A stretch of 64,000 bases of DNA from Diprion similis (Eukaryota; Arthropoda; Insecta; Hymenoptera; Diprionidae). A program made the translations under genes and the position numbers. The notes under the pieces were generated by a model. The model was not told the DNA's origin. It saw nothing but the letters and a program-made list of their open reading frames with translations, and did not search any database. How positions within the stretch are numbered: position 1 is the first letter of the stretch; each line of letters opens with the position of its first letter. This document shows positions 20,273-34,700 of the stretch, one piece after another. The stretch covers positions 1,922,001 through 1,986,000 of the forward strand of contig NC_060114.1 in the NCBI RefSeq assembly GCF_021155765.1, read 5' to 3'.

Positions 20273-22124
20273 AGTCACTTCCATCGTCGGAGTCACAGAA
20301 CTCACAGATAAGCCTTGGTCGAGATTATTCCCTTCTGCTATGAAGGGTTATAATAAAAATTCATATTTATTATCAAAAGGTAGCATTTATTATTTAAAAG
20401 ATATTCGTTTTGTCTTCGCATGTAAAAATTCACCAGTTTATCGTTATAATATTATTTACAAGAATAATTTAACAACTCACTCTTTTCTCATAGGTGTCTC
20501 ATTGTCAAATGTTCTGAGATACAATTAGCTAAAATAGAATTTGGAGTTCAAATCGAATATAGTATCACAAATTTATGATATTGATTCGTATATTTTGTAC
20601 TATCCTTTGACCTTTCAGCTACTTGTAAAATTCGGCAATAGGACTGCAAAATTACTACATAAGAAGCTTTTCAGAAGCTTTTTCTTATCACAATTATCTT
20701 GCTTTGAACTACACGGTGGATTCGATAGAAATTTATGTGTCACGGCCAGTGATATAACATATTCTAAAATAACATACATCATTTCATCATATTTCTGCAT
20801 TCAAACTAAACACGATTGTATGTAAGAACACACCTGAATCAAGGGGTACAGTACTGCTCAGTATGAGAACAGGACAGAACCAACAAATTCAATGGTAACA
20901 TAAGACGGGTTGAAATAAAGCAGACCGAGATATTAGATTATTTGATTTTTTTTCTTCGGTCGGTTTTCGATAAACATCTGTTTTTTATTCGATATTTCAG
21001 TTAAAAGAATTACTAAATCACTCTTGTACAAAGAGAAACAGGCACTTGACATGTTTTTTTCGCCTCTTTGCAACTGTTCAATATATTATTTTTCACAGTT
21101 ATTGTAATACGTATTTGGGGCAACTGAAGAAGTACGAGTACACAGTTTTAATGAATATCGTTCCCCTTGCTGATGATTCTGCTATCCTAAAAGTAAATAT
21201 AAAAAAATTTAATCCACATTACAGAGATAATTTGATTCTGCGGAAATACAGGAAAAAACTATCTCATTTTGAAATTAAATTCTGAATTACAACTATGTAG
21301 ATACACCAGCAAATTTCTTCAATGACAAGTAAATAAAATTATGGAAGCATCAATGCGATTTATACTAGTTGTGAAACTTACTTTATATCTTTTTATTGTT
21401 ACCAATGATAAGTAAACTCGCTGTTTAATGTTTATCAAATAAAGCTGGTGCGTATCGTTAATTTTAAAATTATTGAAAAAATCAACAAAGTTTATATTTT
21501 ATGCATATTATTAATGTTTCATTAATCAGTAGTTTTTTTCTGTAGCGTGTATTCATGGAAGTATTCGTACAATAGTATGAAAAAAACATTCCCAACTTGA
21601 TGGTAACTTCCTATCACACCTCTAATTACACAGATATAGCAATAGCGGGCATGAATGAAACCGGAATAATTCACAAGCTCTGTATTGTTCGCAAGTAATA
21701 ATGGACCAGATATTATCACATTAGTGCAAACATCTAAAAAATTTCTATGATATTGTCAAAATGATATCCAATATTCGAGGATTTCACGCAGTTTTATACT
21801 GCTAAATGAAACATTTTCGAAGTGTCTTTCATATCAAAAGTGTGAAGAGAACAATATAGGGTTAAGTATCTCGGGCTGACGGTATTGAAATTTTATTTGT
21901 ACATATAGTTACTCATTTTTATAGTAAATTAGAAAAAGATTTAGAGTTGAAAGTGAGATACATTTCAGAGACCAACTGAAACCGCATAAATTAATGTGTA
22001 AAAATGATCGTTTTTGGCAAAGCATCCAAGAAGTATTTTTTGTTTAATAAAAAAAGTAGCATATGCAAACTATAAGATAAACAACGTACAGTTCTGCAAT
22101 AATTGTTTTAAACGAACTGACAAT
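20273..22124. other. Intergenic region 3' of POLA1
   Basis: AT-rich; open frames are short and lack domains. It probably holds the POLA1 3' UTR (minus strand), but no single polyadenylation site stands out. Confidence 0.45.
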
Positions 22125-25100
22125 TCACAAGAGGCTTGCATATTCATGAGCAGACATAACATTTACACTGAAATCAAATGTGGTGTAATCAATTTTTTCC
22201 AAATAATCGTAAGAACCACAAATAAATGATAAACTATTTTGATCGTGCAACACCTTTACCTTTGTCCAGTTGGAATCAAGATATGAGAACAGCTGCGTCA
22301 GATTTACAATCGAATAAGCACTGCTTCGCAATTGCTTTTCGACGAATTCCCTAAGTATGTTGTAAGCATGCCGTACATCAGCGGACAGCTGTGATCCTAA
22401 ATCTAGAAAAAGGAAATATTTCGTAATAATTTTTCTCTCCAGTTCGCAAACTACCAAGAATCCCAACCCAAGGTGCTTATTGATTTTGATAAAACTTCAT
22501 TCTATTATTGGTAAAACAACTGTGACCATTCGTCAACTGGTGGCTGTCTTTGACGATATTGAAAAAAGAAAACAAATCGTCGAGGGTCGGTCATACGTCA
22601 CTGATCTCTATACTAACGTTGATTTGCAGGAGAAAATATTACTGACATTATGATTATTCAAAGCATTGTTGAAACTCATTATTTCACCATGAAGTTACAT
22701 ATAGGAGAAATTTGTGAATTTGTGGATTGTTCACCAACAATGAAAACTTTGTGGAGGCTGAAGAACTCTTGAAAGCTGGTCGGGTCAAATTCGACGTTGA
22801 GGTATACAATTTCCAAATATCGAAACCCACGTGTCTCAAACGCAAAAAAGAGCGAATTTTCCATTGCGATTCCGTAAAATCCGTGTCATTTCTTTATTTC
22901 TGCGCCAAATGAAACTGTATTGGAGAGCTTTTGTTCATAATTGGCTATAGACTGGGACTGTTAAGCCCTTTTTCGCTTTTGAGACACGTGGACTTCGATA
23001 TTTATATATACGTTTAATACGTGACCACCATTCACCAATTTTTTACCCTTCACAAAGTTTCTACTGTTGGTGAACAATCCATGAAATCCAATCTAAATGA
23101 GACTATCCTTTACAAACCGGACAAATTTGGATGAAAATTGACCGACACATTTTTGATTTGGCTGAATTTTTTTTTACGGGTTCTATATCGAAAAAAAGAT
23201 ACATATTTGAGGATTTACTTTTGTGACATTTTTTGGAAAATAGAGGTGATCGAAAATTTGAGAATCTGGTGATATTTGGCTTGTGGACTCATTTTCAAAA
23301 ATTCATAACTTCGGTTTTATTTGAGCTAGAAAGTTCTTTTTTTCATAAAGCTAAGAGAACGTATTTTAATGAAAAAATAGTTTCATCGAAAATTATTAAC
23401 AAATTCATATTGTTATAAGCAATTGAAATCTTGAAATGGATTTTTAACAATTGCCCCCACCTTGTAGAGAGATCTTACAATTAGTAATTTATCTATCGCG
23501 GCGCGCGGGTTCCATTGTACGCCTCATTTTCTTGCCTCGCATCGTTTTTATCTCTAATATAAATGATTATTCTATATTTTTAATTAAACAACATTATTTA
23601 TTAGCAGATGAGGTTTTATAAAAAATTGAACGTAAAAAATGAATAAATAAAAAATATTATTGTGGCAAATAAAAAATTAATTTATAAAAATTTCAATACT
23701 TTATTATTACTCAACAAGTAACTCGTTCGGCATTCCATCGTACAATATTTACATTTATTCTTAATATATATAGTATTATCCATATTTTGAGGAGAAATTG
23801 GAATCATACAATGATACTCTAAAAGTTTTAAAGTTTTAAATTTTTTAATGAAAAATACTATATATATTAAGAATAAATGTACATACTGTACGGTGCAAAG
23901 CAGAACGAGGTACTTATTATGTAACTGAGTGTATTGAAATTTTAATAAATTAGATTTTTATTTGCTACAATAATATTTTTTGTTTCTTTATTTTTTCGTT
24001 AAATGTTTTTATAATGTCTTATTTGCTAATAAATAATATTACTTAATTAAAAATATACAACAATCATTTATATTACAGATAAAAACGATATGAAGCAAGA
24101 AAATGAGGCGTGCAATGGAACGCGCGCGCCGATGTGACGTGCCGCGCTAGATGAATTAATGTTTTTCAAATAGTAATAATAATTTCTCAATCAATAAAAA
24201 ATGCGTTTTTAATAGAAAATTTGATGTAAAATACGATGATTATACCAAGAACGTGCTACGAAGTGGGGGCAATTGTTAAAAATCGATTTCAACATTTTAA
24301 TTGCTTATAACAATATGAATTTATTAATCATTTTCAACGAAACTATGTTTTTATTAAAATTCATTCCTTCAGCTTTAAAATGAAAAATGGAACTTTCTAG
24401 CTCAAATAGAACCGGAGTTATGAATTTTTGGAAAATGAGTCTACAACCCGAAAATCACCAGATTCTCAAATTTTCGATCCCCACTGTTTTCCAAAATATA
24501 TGATAAAAATATCCTCAAATACGTATATCTCTATTTTTAGATATAGAACCAGTAAAAACAAAAATTCAGCTAAATCAAAAATTTGTCGGTCAGAAAGGTG
24601 TTCGGTTTGTGAAGGAAAGTCCCAAATGCACAAAAATTTCGCTTATGCTGAACTTCATGATTAAATATTGTGGCTGACCAATACTTTTAATAAATATGTC
24701 AGTACTATTTTCAGCGGCAAATGAACTTATAACCTAACCTAGACGATTTTTGTTCTTTCTTTCGATAGTGTCAAATTCAGCCACCAGATGGCAAATCATT
24801 ATAGGACTTAGAAAAAGGGCTTCCTTAACCCTATCGTACGGGATAGAGCTGTTTTGTAATCTTTTTTTTACACATATGATTTTCATTAAAATCAATAGAA
24901 AGCCTTGTTATTGACAATAACGTCAACCATTTTGCTCAGTGACATATTTTGCGATGCATTCGATATTTCAAGTCCGACTCAACAGATTTACTTTCAATTT
25001 CACCACATGATCCCATTTTTTTCAATTGTCTTGATTTTTTTTCTTGTCAATTAAATGAAAAAGTCGTAAATTTTAGATCTAAAAACAAATTTCAACTTCA

Positions 25101-28100
25101 ATTTTGTCAAAGAAAAAAATCAGATCATGAAAAAAAGCACAAACTACCCAAGAATATACTCTCTTTCGAAGTAAAATGGTTTGTGTTATTGTAAATAAGA
25201 ATACTTCCTATCGATTGGTTCCAATGAAAAAATGTTCAAAATGTAAACAATGCTCGCTTCATATACTTTTGAACGAAATTAAGCCTAATCGAATTGAATA
25301 TCTGATTGCCCAGATATAGATTCCAAAAATTGACGATTTTTTTTAGACCTGTACTCATGCACGTACAGTCAGACCATCTCTATAAGTCCTCCCAGACCCT
25401 CCAGGGAAGGGGTTTTTCTAAGAAATGGAGTACCCTCACTTTGCCCTCTTCGCAAGCCACACCAATAGTTTTTTATTCTCTCTGTTTCTTTGCGGTTACC
25501 TCTCAATAAGACCTGCCTCTCGAGTAGGAGAACGCTGCAAGTGAGAAACTGGGGAAGCGGGCTTATTGGGAAAGGTCTTATTGAGGGGTCGGATTGTAGA
25601 TATAGTCTCTCAATCAGAGTAATGAGGAATGAAAAATGTGTGCCTTAAAAATAGATAATTCAATTTGTTCTTACGTTTGTACGTTGCTTTGTTGATGTCT
25701 AGTATGTGGTGGTAATAAGTGATCTGGTTGTACAATTGGGTTTCGGTGTACTGAAAAAAGAAAGAGTACGAATCTGAAAATAGTTTCATGCGTGAATTAT
25801 GAAAAGCTCTGTGCAGTGGTTTCAACTTTACAGTAAGATAAACTAAATTGCCGTTTATCCAAAACTGGTATAGAATACAGAATTAAAATCAAGATCACTG
25901 AAAAATGAATTCTGGTGCCAATGGCATAAAATATTCGAGAAAGTAACGTTTTTTTTCGTATTCTGAAGTATTTGAGGAAACTGAGACTGAAATATTTGGT
26001 TTATTTGGACACGAAAGCCTATAAAATTACATTGACGATTTTACTCGACAGTGACGAAAAAAAAAAAATGCAAAATTTTTACGAACTCTTTTCGAATGCT
26101 AGGTTTGCGTTGAAAATTTAGTGAACACTTGAGATTTTTCAAAGCTAATTTGAGGCTTAAAGAAGAAATTATCACATGCAATAGCAGAAAAATTTTAGGC
26201 CTAAGCGACTGCAATAATTCCAAAACAAGCTGAGTTTGCCGGACAAAATCGAACGTCGTCGAATCTTTTGAAATATGCACAATCAAAGATTAGACAAAAG
26301 TAAATAAAATCAAAAGGAACAAATTGTCAAAGAACAAGTGAAACTCAAGGATATTTCCCGGATCGCTGACATCTTCGGGACCGTTATACGTCATACTTCG
26401 AATGCTTAGTTGTTTCGAAAAAAATTATTTGCAAAAAAAAAATGTCGAAGCTAGCTTTTAGCTAGAGGTTCAATCTTATAACAAATGTTTACGACTAAAA
26501 GCACCGAAATTCCCTAACTTAAGATACACGCTAATTCTTTAGCTACACATCATCAATCAACTCACAATTCTGTACATGACACACTTTTGACACAAATCAC
26601 AGACTGGGTGAATCCCGAAGATTTGTTGAGGAACTCTTCGAGTCTTGTTAAAACATGCTGGATCTTCACACTCCATCCAGCCCTCGTAATACCTGTTGAT
26701 CGCAGCCCGGATGGCTAGTTGAAGCCGGTTTTGAATAGTTGGCAAGTACCGCCACGGAGCCATGGAGCAATCTGTGTTCGAGCATTTCGATAACACTGGC
26801 ATGAAACCAGTGGGCTAAGAACAAGGTGAATATTCTAATTGTAATAACAGCTTCGAGGGTTCGGTTAAGGATGTATGTGACGTACAGTTGGGTCGAAAAA
26901 TCATTCAACAAAAGCGTGATGAAACACGGATTTACATAGTAGCACTGAAGTTGACTCTAGTTGACTCATATATAAATGAAAAAGTCCCGAAGACAAAAAA
27001 TTTTGTTGAATCATTAAATTTTGAATATAAATAGCTGGTTACATTGACAGTTTCAGAGGAATAGCGTTATTCTATAATTATTCACCGAAAAACCACATTG
27101 CTCGTTGATTTTGATTATGAATAGCTTATTTTATTCTTGAATGAATTCTCCATCGATCGTATGGTATAGATTTTGCGTAACAATGATGTGTTTATTACTA
27201 AATTACTAGTTTATCATCTGTAATTCATAACGATTGTATACTTGATCTTTTTTTTTTCACATACCAGCGAGCTGAAGAAAAAAATCTGTTTTAGGTGATT
27301 AGAAACGGATTCACGAATAACGTAAGTATCGTTCATTAAAATTGGAAAAACTATGTGGATTTTCCGGTAAAACGAATTGGTAGAATAACGTGATCTTCTG
27401 ACGTTCTTAATAACAAGGTCTAATTATTATTGAAATTCAGTGTATCAAACATTTTTTCGAGACGGCAGGGACTCTTCATCGTATTTAAGTTGATGAGGTT
27501 TAGTTACGCTTTTCGTAATCGTTGTTTAGCCGTAAATTTTTGTGTCGACATATTTTCAGGCTAACTGTACACTCCATACATCCTTAATAATTCATCTACG
27601 AATAAGCAGACATTACAGTCTTTGTAAAAGCCCCATCCATAGTTATTTCTGTTCGACACATTTCGTTTTGGCATGTGAATTTCAAGTGGTCACAATATTT
27701 GAATTTGTCATCATCCAGCACCGGCAATGCCTCCTCATGCTCAAAGTGCTGCTTTGGCTTATAGATCCCCTCCAAACCTGCAAAAATGATCTTTATTTAT
27801 ATAGTGTTATGTCAAAAAGTGCCAAATTATTTCACATAAAACAAACCTAAATGCTCTGACAGCAAAACGTCATCGATGCCATCGATTGGATCGCAAATTC
27901 GCATGATGACTGGAAATAACTGGCTGAGTAAATAGTAGTTGACGTCTACTTTCAAAGTCTCGCTATTTTTCAACTCGTCAACATGATACGCTCTCTCAGT
28001 GGCCGATTTATCTGTACCATCCTTTTGGGAAATAGACAGATGAAAAAACTATCTTTCATTTATACGACGTATTAAGGAGAGCAAGAAGGTTTGAAGCTTC

Positions 28101-28714
28101 CAAAAAAGCAGTCCAATTCTTGTCATTGACACATTCTGTTCGTACAATCTTTGACAAACATTTTTGCTCGATGCCAATTAAGAATTCCAATTCCTTCACC
28201 TCGAATCGCGACAAGAATGAAACGGTACGAGAGACGCGCGATCGTCTTGAAGTATCCTTAATTATTACATTTTTTTTTACAACAATTAGTGATTCCAATT
28301 GACAGAAATTTATTTAAAAACATGCGAACGAAAAAATTGATGCGAATTTATTAATTTGTTTACAAACGGTGTTCGAATTTTATTCCATTTTTACCCTTTC
28401 AAACCTTTCTGATCCCCTTATCACAGATATTATGCAACTGATAATTAATCACCTCGCAAATAATGTACGGTACTGTATCGCCAGCCTTCCACATACGTCC
28501 GCCTTTCTCATTTAGACGCAAGGCAACAGTGACGTGAGCTTGTTTTTTGTCTGGATAATCACTTGGATTCTTTGATAGCTGTTTCGTTATAACAAGAGAA
28601 GAAAGCGGAACATTACCCTCCTTCAGCGATTTTGACACAACTCGCAAGATCTCAAATATATTTTCTAGTCTTGTATCAAATGGTTGTTCACACAGCAACT
28701 GGTCCAGCACATTC
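22125..28714 (-). CDS. POLA1: POLA1 thumb and zinc-module exons (16-21)
   Basis: Exons: 16 28,453-28,714 ([17 protein letters not shown]); 17 27,847-28,021 ([20 protein letters not shown]); 18 27,617-27,777 (first half of zinc module 1, KFTCQNEMC); 19 26,566-26,814 (KCSNTDC, then zinc module 2 [13 protein letters not shown]...PVCDLCQ); 20 25,675-25,750 ([18 protein letters not shown]); 21 22,125-22,402 ([21 protein letters not shown]). The zinc domain binds the B subunit and primase in other eukaryotes. The final 55 residues after SIVNLTQLF are unlike other POLA1 tails; a GTAAAG after NWTK could be a donor to an unseen exon. Confidence 0.87.
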
Positions 28715-31700
28715 CTAAACGATAACATTTTATAGATTTTTAGCTGCAACAAAACAACTATTCGCTCACAGAAAAGTAACACTGATTGTGAGATATTGTT
28801 GCTGCTTATATTCTAAAAAAAAAAAAAAAAAGGAACAGACCTTCCTACTTCGCAGGCTAATTGGCACCAATCTCTCCTGACTATATCTAGACCCTTGTGT
28901 TCCTGCGTCGTTTCTATCTGGCCATTGGGTAGTTTAGTCATCGTCACTGCGGCGTACTTTTTCTTTTGCAAAAGCAAGAGATACTTGAACACACCGTCGA
29001 TGTCCAATTCTACTTTCTTGTAAAGCTTGTTCACTTCCTGTTTGATCTGAGAAAACGATCGAGGAAAATTTATTTTTATGCAACCTCAGACTCAGAAATA
29101 TACCAAATAAGGTAAAGAAATATGTCTATTTTTCTCAACTCACTTGTTTACCGATTGCAAACACTTGTTCATAATCTAGAACGTTTGTATTAATCATAAT
29201 TGAATCGGTGTCGCCATAGATAACTTGATAGTTCAATCTCTCCACTAAATCTTTTGTATTGATCAAGATTTCTCGTCCTTTTGCTGAAATCAATAAATCA
29301 CGAAAAAACGCGTGAAATTTTTTACGCAAATGCCTGATTTTCATTAAACTACACAATGATGAGTTTCTTGAATGACGTGATTTTAGATGATTTTTTTAAC
29401 CAGAAATGTAACTTTTTTTTTAATGTAATGCCTCATATCACAATGCATCTCTACGTTTGTACCTGTGACCAATGCTGCCAATCCCTTGGCATAAAATCGG
29501 CAATGTGTCGCTCCTAAGCATCCATACATGGAATTGGCAGTCAGTTTAAGCGCCAACTGCCTGATGTTGTACTGCATTCGCAATTCTGGAGGAATATTGG
29601 GTGCCTTCATAAGATTCTTAACTTGGACACGGCTCTCGACTAGTTTACGGATTTCTGTTGGAATGACTCCTGGCTCCAAACATGTTTCAGGTATAGAAAG
29701 TTCCTACATCCAGAATAAATAAACATTATGAAAAACAAAAACACGCCCGTGTTACCAAAGACTTGGTCGACTAACAAAGAACATTTGGTCGAAAGTGTTC
29801 GATGCTTATTGTTTTATACTGAGCTAATTTTAATTTAAGATGGTAAAACAACCCTTCAAACCCCTTTTCTCAGGATTATAGCGTTTTTATATAACTGTTC
29901 AAACCATCTTCCAGAAATTTGGTCTCCTCCTCGTATTTTGACTTTTAAGTTTACATTAGTAACAATGCTCACTGTACTGTCGCTGTAGGCAGCTCCAGGA
30001 ACGGTGGTAAAGCATATATTATACTCTTGTATGATACTTGGATACAAGGAATTGAAGTCCATGAGTAAAATCAAAGTGTCGTAAAATCCTTTTTTCGGCT
30101 CCAAAACCAAACCACCCGCGTAAGCTGCTTTCTTTTTGCGAGAACTACTTTCATCTGAAGATAAGAATACCAATTTCATATGTTTTTGATAGAAAATTTT
30201 GCTAGAGATGCATGAATACTCACCCTTGTGAGCGCTGTTCTTATCTGCCTTTGTGTTCCGTTTATCAGGTGTAATATAGCCTCTATCATAAAAAGCATGT
30301 AGCAAAAGATATTCGTTTCTCTCCGCTCGGCCAGCTGTCAGAGTTCTCGAAAGAATATTTCCTACATAAACATCATGATATTGGCGAGTTGATTAGGAAA
30401 TTTTAGGAAGCACACTTTTTGATTCAATTTACGTGAACACAGAAATATTCGGAACAGTTTTTGTTGCATCAGAATGTCGTGCATAATTTCACAAAATCAG
30501 AATCATCAAATTTTTGGCTACTACATGTGATTCGACGTCGAAATATTCACAAGTATCAAATCTACGTAGGTTCATTAAAGGCGAGAAGTATTTATCGATT
30601 TCCATACCAGCAATGCAAGTAATCTGTAGTGCTAGAGGCATGACGTTGAGTTCGAACATTATCATGATAATGCGTGATGCGTCAAGCATTGTAAGTCTCA
30701 CCAGTTCAACTAGTTTCTCAATATTGGCATAATACTTTGCGGTTTCATCTGGCTTAATTTCTCTGCAATCTTTTTCTTTCCCCTTCAGGACCTGAATGCA
30801 ATATGAAGGTTTTTTTCGCTGAATGTTCTCAGATGAAATATGGTCAAGCACAATTATAATTTACATAATCATAGATAGTTTCTATTATCTAAAAATTAAC
30901 GATATTATCAAGAAGTAATGCACCTCCTAGCCCAGAAATATTAGACCATAACTATGCCTAATTGTAGCAAAAATGTAATTTGAACATGAGAAGAATGGTA
31001 ATATTCATGAAAAAGGTAAAACTATTTTCATTGAAAATTATAATTTTAAAGCCTGTGACATTCTTAGCGTCATAAATGCATGGAACCTTGTTCAACATAA
31101 CAGATAATGAATGATTCAGGGCAAAAGCGTTTTTTAAAAAAGTTGACGCAAAATTTATGAACTAGTTTGGTGAATTCATTAAACATTGCAAGATTCATTT
31201 ATTTTGTGTTCATTCGCTCAGATTACTCAAGTTCTAGGCAGTGCTCACCTGAGAAGGTCGTTTCTGTGGTGAAATACGAGTAAGTGTTAAGCAATTTTAA
31301 CTAGCGCGATAAGTGAACATTTTGTGATGCAGATTTGATATAAAACACAAGAATACAGCTTCATTGTTACAAATTATTCTATAGCTGAGCTGTTACCGAT
31401 ATCCTTGTTTGATTGTTGTTTGGATCTAAAGTTTTTTTAGTTGTACGTCAGTGTTTCTTTATCCCATTTCAATCACGACATGACACCATATAAAATTACT
31501 TACATTTGTACAAAGTGACTGCAAATCGTAACTCCTGACTTTAAGATTCAACTCTTTGGCTGACGTCTGGATGTCGCAAAGCAATCGACCACTCAGTACT
31601 TGCCCTATCATAACTTTGCCCTGTGCAAAAGAAATTCCCGTTATATTGCGTTCATGTTTAAAATTAGTTTTTATCCTTACTAAGTGTTTTCTATAAGATA

Positions 31701-34700
31701 TATAAAATCGTGCCTTGCAATTTTGACTCCCTGAAGGTTGGTGGCTACTTGGCGATTCTAGTTATTTCACATTACCAACTCTGTCTTACATAAAATTGTA
31801 ATGCCAATTGATTGGTGAAAGCAGAAATCATCAATTTTCAAGATATTAAAATCAGCAGTGGTATTTTTATATTAGATTAAGGTTTTCTATTCCGCTTTAG
31901 CGGGCTGTGAGTTCCCAAATAACTCTCAGATGTCTGGGTTGATGATATTGCCACTATTTTTCGACTTTTCGACTCGAGTCTGTATGAAGAACAATTGCAG
32001 TACCGTCAAAAAGTTCAGGATCACTTTTTCGACTTCCGATTGAGACAAATAAGATGAGAGACGAATGATTCGTCGCTCAATAATTTGTGTATACACCAGG
32101 CTTCAGGACTATGAGATTTCACATGATTTCACAAAATTCCAGAGATTTTATAGGTTTTTATAATACTTCGATGAAATTTGACAGATTTTATGGGGGATTC
32201 GGAGATTCCAAAGTTTACAAATGATGTCACAATATTTCAAAAGATTTCACGTGATTGCAACAGATTTTACAGGGGCAAAGGATTTTTTGAATTTCAGAAT
32301 TTCAAATAAATATTAGATAAACTACTTCGGCAGTCTGTGCACTATACTGAGATTATATCAAACTGCTGCAAAAATGATTTCGTTAATATCAAATTCGAAT
32401 AGGAATCAACCAATTACTTACAGAAAGTGAATATTTTTGTAGAGATTTCATAATGGATGTAAACTTTCAACTGATGAATAACTGTTTATAATGTAATAAT
32501 ATAAAATTTCAATAAGAAGCATCCAATTACATAAAAAAAAGTCAATATTTTCAGTAGAGATCTCGTAACGGATGTAAATTTCTTTACCTTGTACATAGGA
32601 GGTAGAGTGCGCTTCAACCTTCCAACTCTGCTCCAGTTTGGTATTCTCAAGTTAAACATTCTGTGCATGAGAACATCGAACTGAAATCCGCAGTCATATC
32701 CAACTATCAAGTCCGGATCTGCTTTATGCAGTCTATTCAATAGTTCTTCAAGTAAGTTTCGCTCTTTGTCGCAGTGAATTACTTCCGTTTGGGTTCTTCT
32801 GATTAGAGAATCTTTCGAATACGTTACCCAACCAGCATCTTCTGGTCTGGTAATGACTTCGATTTGGAATAAACCAATTTTCTTATTAGAATATTTGAGC
32901 ATTAATCTTCGAACACTTTTGTTTGAGAAATTTTTAACTTTAATTATATTGACAAGCGGCAAAAACTAATGGGAATATCAAAGTAACTTACAACAAAAAT
33001 GCTGTACAAACGGGGGCTTCGGCGATGGCTGGTCGATATGATATTTGTTGTGCAGAAGAACTCCTATCATGGCAATTTCGTTCTGCTGTGATTTTGTATT
33101 GAAAGATATTCGCACATTAAGGGTTGCGACAATCAACGGAGGCGGCGGAGTGCTATGTTTATTCGTAGACACCGATATGTTTTCTGACTTCAAACAATTG
33201 ACCTGTAAAAGAGAGATATTTGCTACTTCGTATTATAGGAAATGTACAATTCGGCTCTTCGATTTAGGTAGAAGGCGACAGTTGAAATCACAAGGGTTCA
33301 ATGTAATTTTATTGCCAGAATATCAAAGTGAAAACATTCGTTCATTGATCAGACATTTTTAGAGTTCTCTTCCTAAAATCGAAGTGAGCTTCGACAGAAA
33401 TCAATTATGGAAATAACAGGCCTTGTAAAAAAGTGGCTGCATATATTTGAGGGACTATAAAGTAACAAAAAAGTATCTAAAAAGTAACGTGCTTCGGAAA
33501 ATTTATAGATGTAATTTCGAAGTACAAGGTGGAGCAAAATTGAAAAATTTTTGAAAATTGATATGGCCGAGTATGGAAAAGTTGTGGCAGCGTGTGTAAG
33601 TAAAAAAGATTCTTTGCCGCATCTTAAATTTTGAGAAAAATCTTTGAAGTTTCGGTTTTATCGATCAATCCAAAATTAATGCTTTTTCCGTGCTTATTTA
33701 TGTATGCACGATTATTATGTTCACTTACTTTGCATCGAATTGGGATATATTGAAATGATCTGAAATTTATGTGATGCTTTATGTATTAATTTACCTCCAT
33801 TTTACACCAGGTCACCGGACTATTGGCAGGCAATGGACATTTGACATCCAGCCAGCAAGGACCTTTAATTTTTCGCTCAATCAGCAGTAGCTCCAAAGCA
33901 TTCACAGACGTTCCAAAAACTTGTTCAATCGTAGGTCCACTATAATTGGAATCAATAGCGGGATCTTTGGCTGGGTATCTGACTTCCAAGTATTCCGATG
34001 TTTTGGGTACACCCTTTTTCTCAAATGCATAACTCTTTGTAACTGTACAAGAACGGAAACTTTTGATGCCATTCTTGTTTGCGTATTCGTTAAACTCTTT
34101 GTAAACGTCCATCATCGAAATTGCTTTTGTTTCCGATCCCTCGGCACTGTCTTCAGGTTTTACCTAAAAAGAAACACGAGACTTTTCATTGATCGCTGCC
34201 TTAATGCTTTATACAAGCATGATTAGAATATTTTATCTCAAATGAAACAGTCCAATTTTATACACAGAGAAGAGAAAAGAAGCGGTAAAGTTACAACAGC
34301 TATCGAGTTGCAACAGCTTCTCACCAGATGCCGATGACTCGAATGGTGGGTCAAATTATTACGCCGAAACTTTGGGGAATGGTATTTAAATTTTCATTCA
34401 CAGCGAACCTGTTAAACCTTCCCGGATAAAGAATTTATTTGCTTCATATTTATTCCTTCTTGTCTGATTGGAAAACAAAATTAAAAAAACTGTTGCAAAC
34501 TGGGTTGCCAGCGAAATCAAATACCTATATTATGTGGCCCGTATTAATGAATATCTTCCAATGCTTAGGCCTTTGGGCCTGACAGATTACAAAAAATACA
34601 TGGATTTTAACATGCTTTACCATTGAACTTTCATTTTTCAATTTTTGACTCTTCTAATCGTTGAAAAAAAAAGTTACTGATGTATTCTTTGTATACAGAA

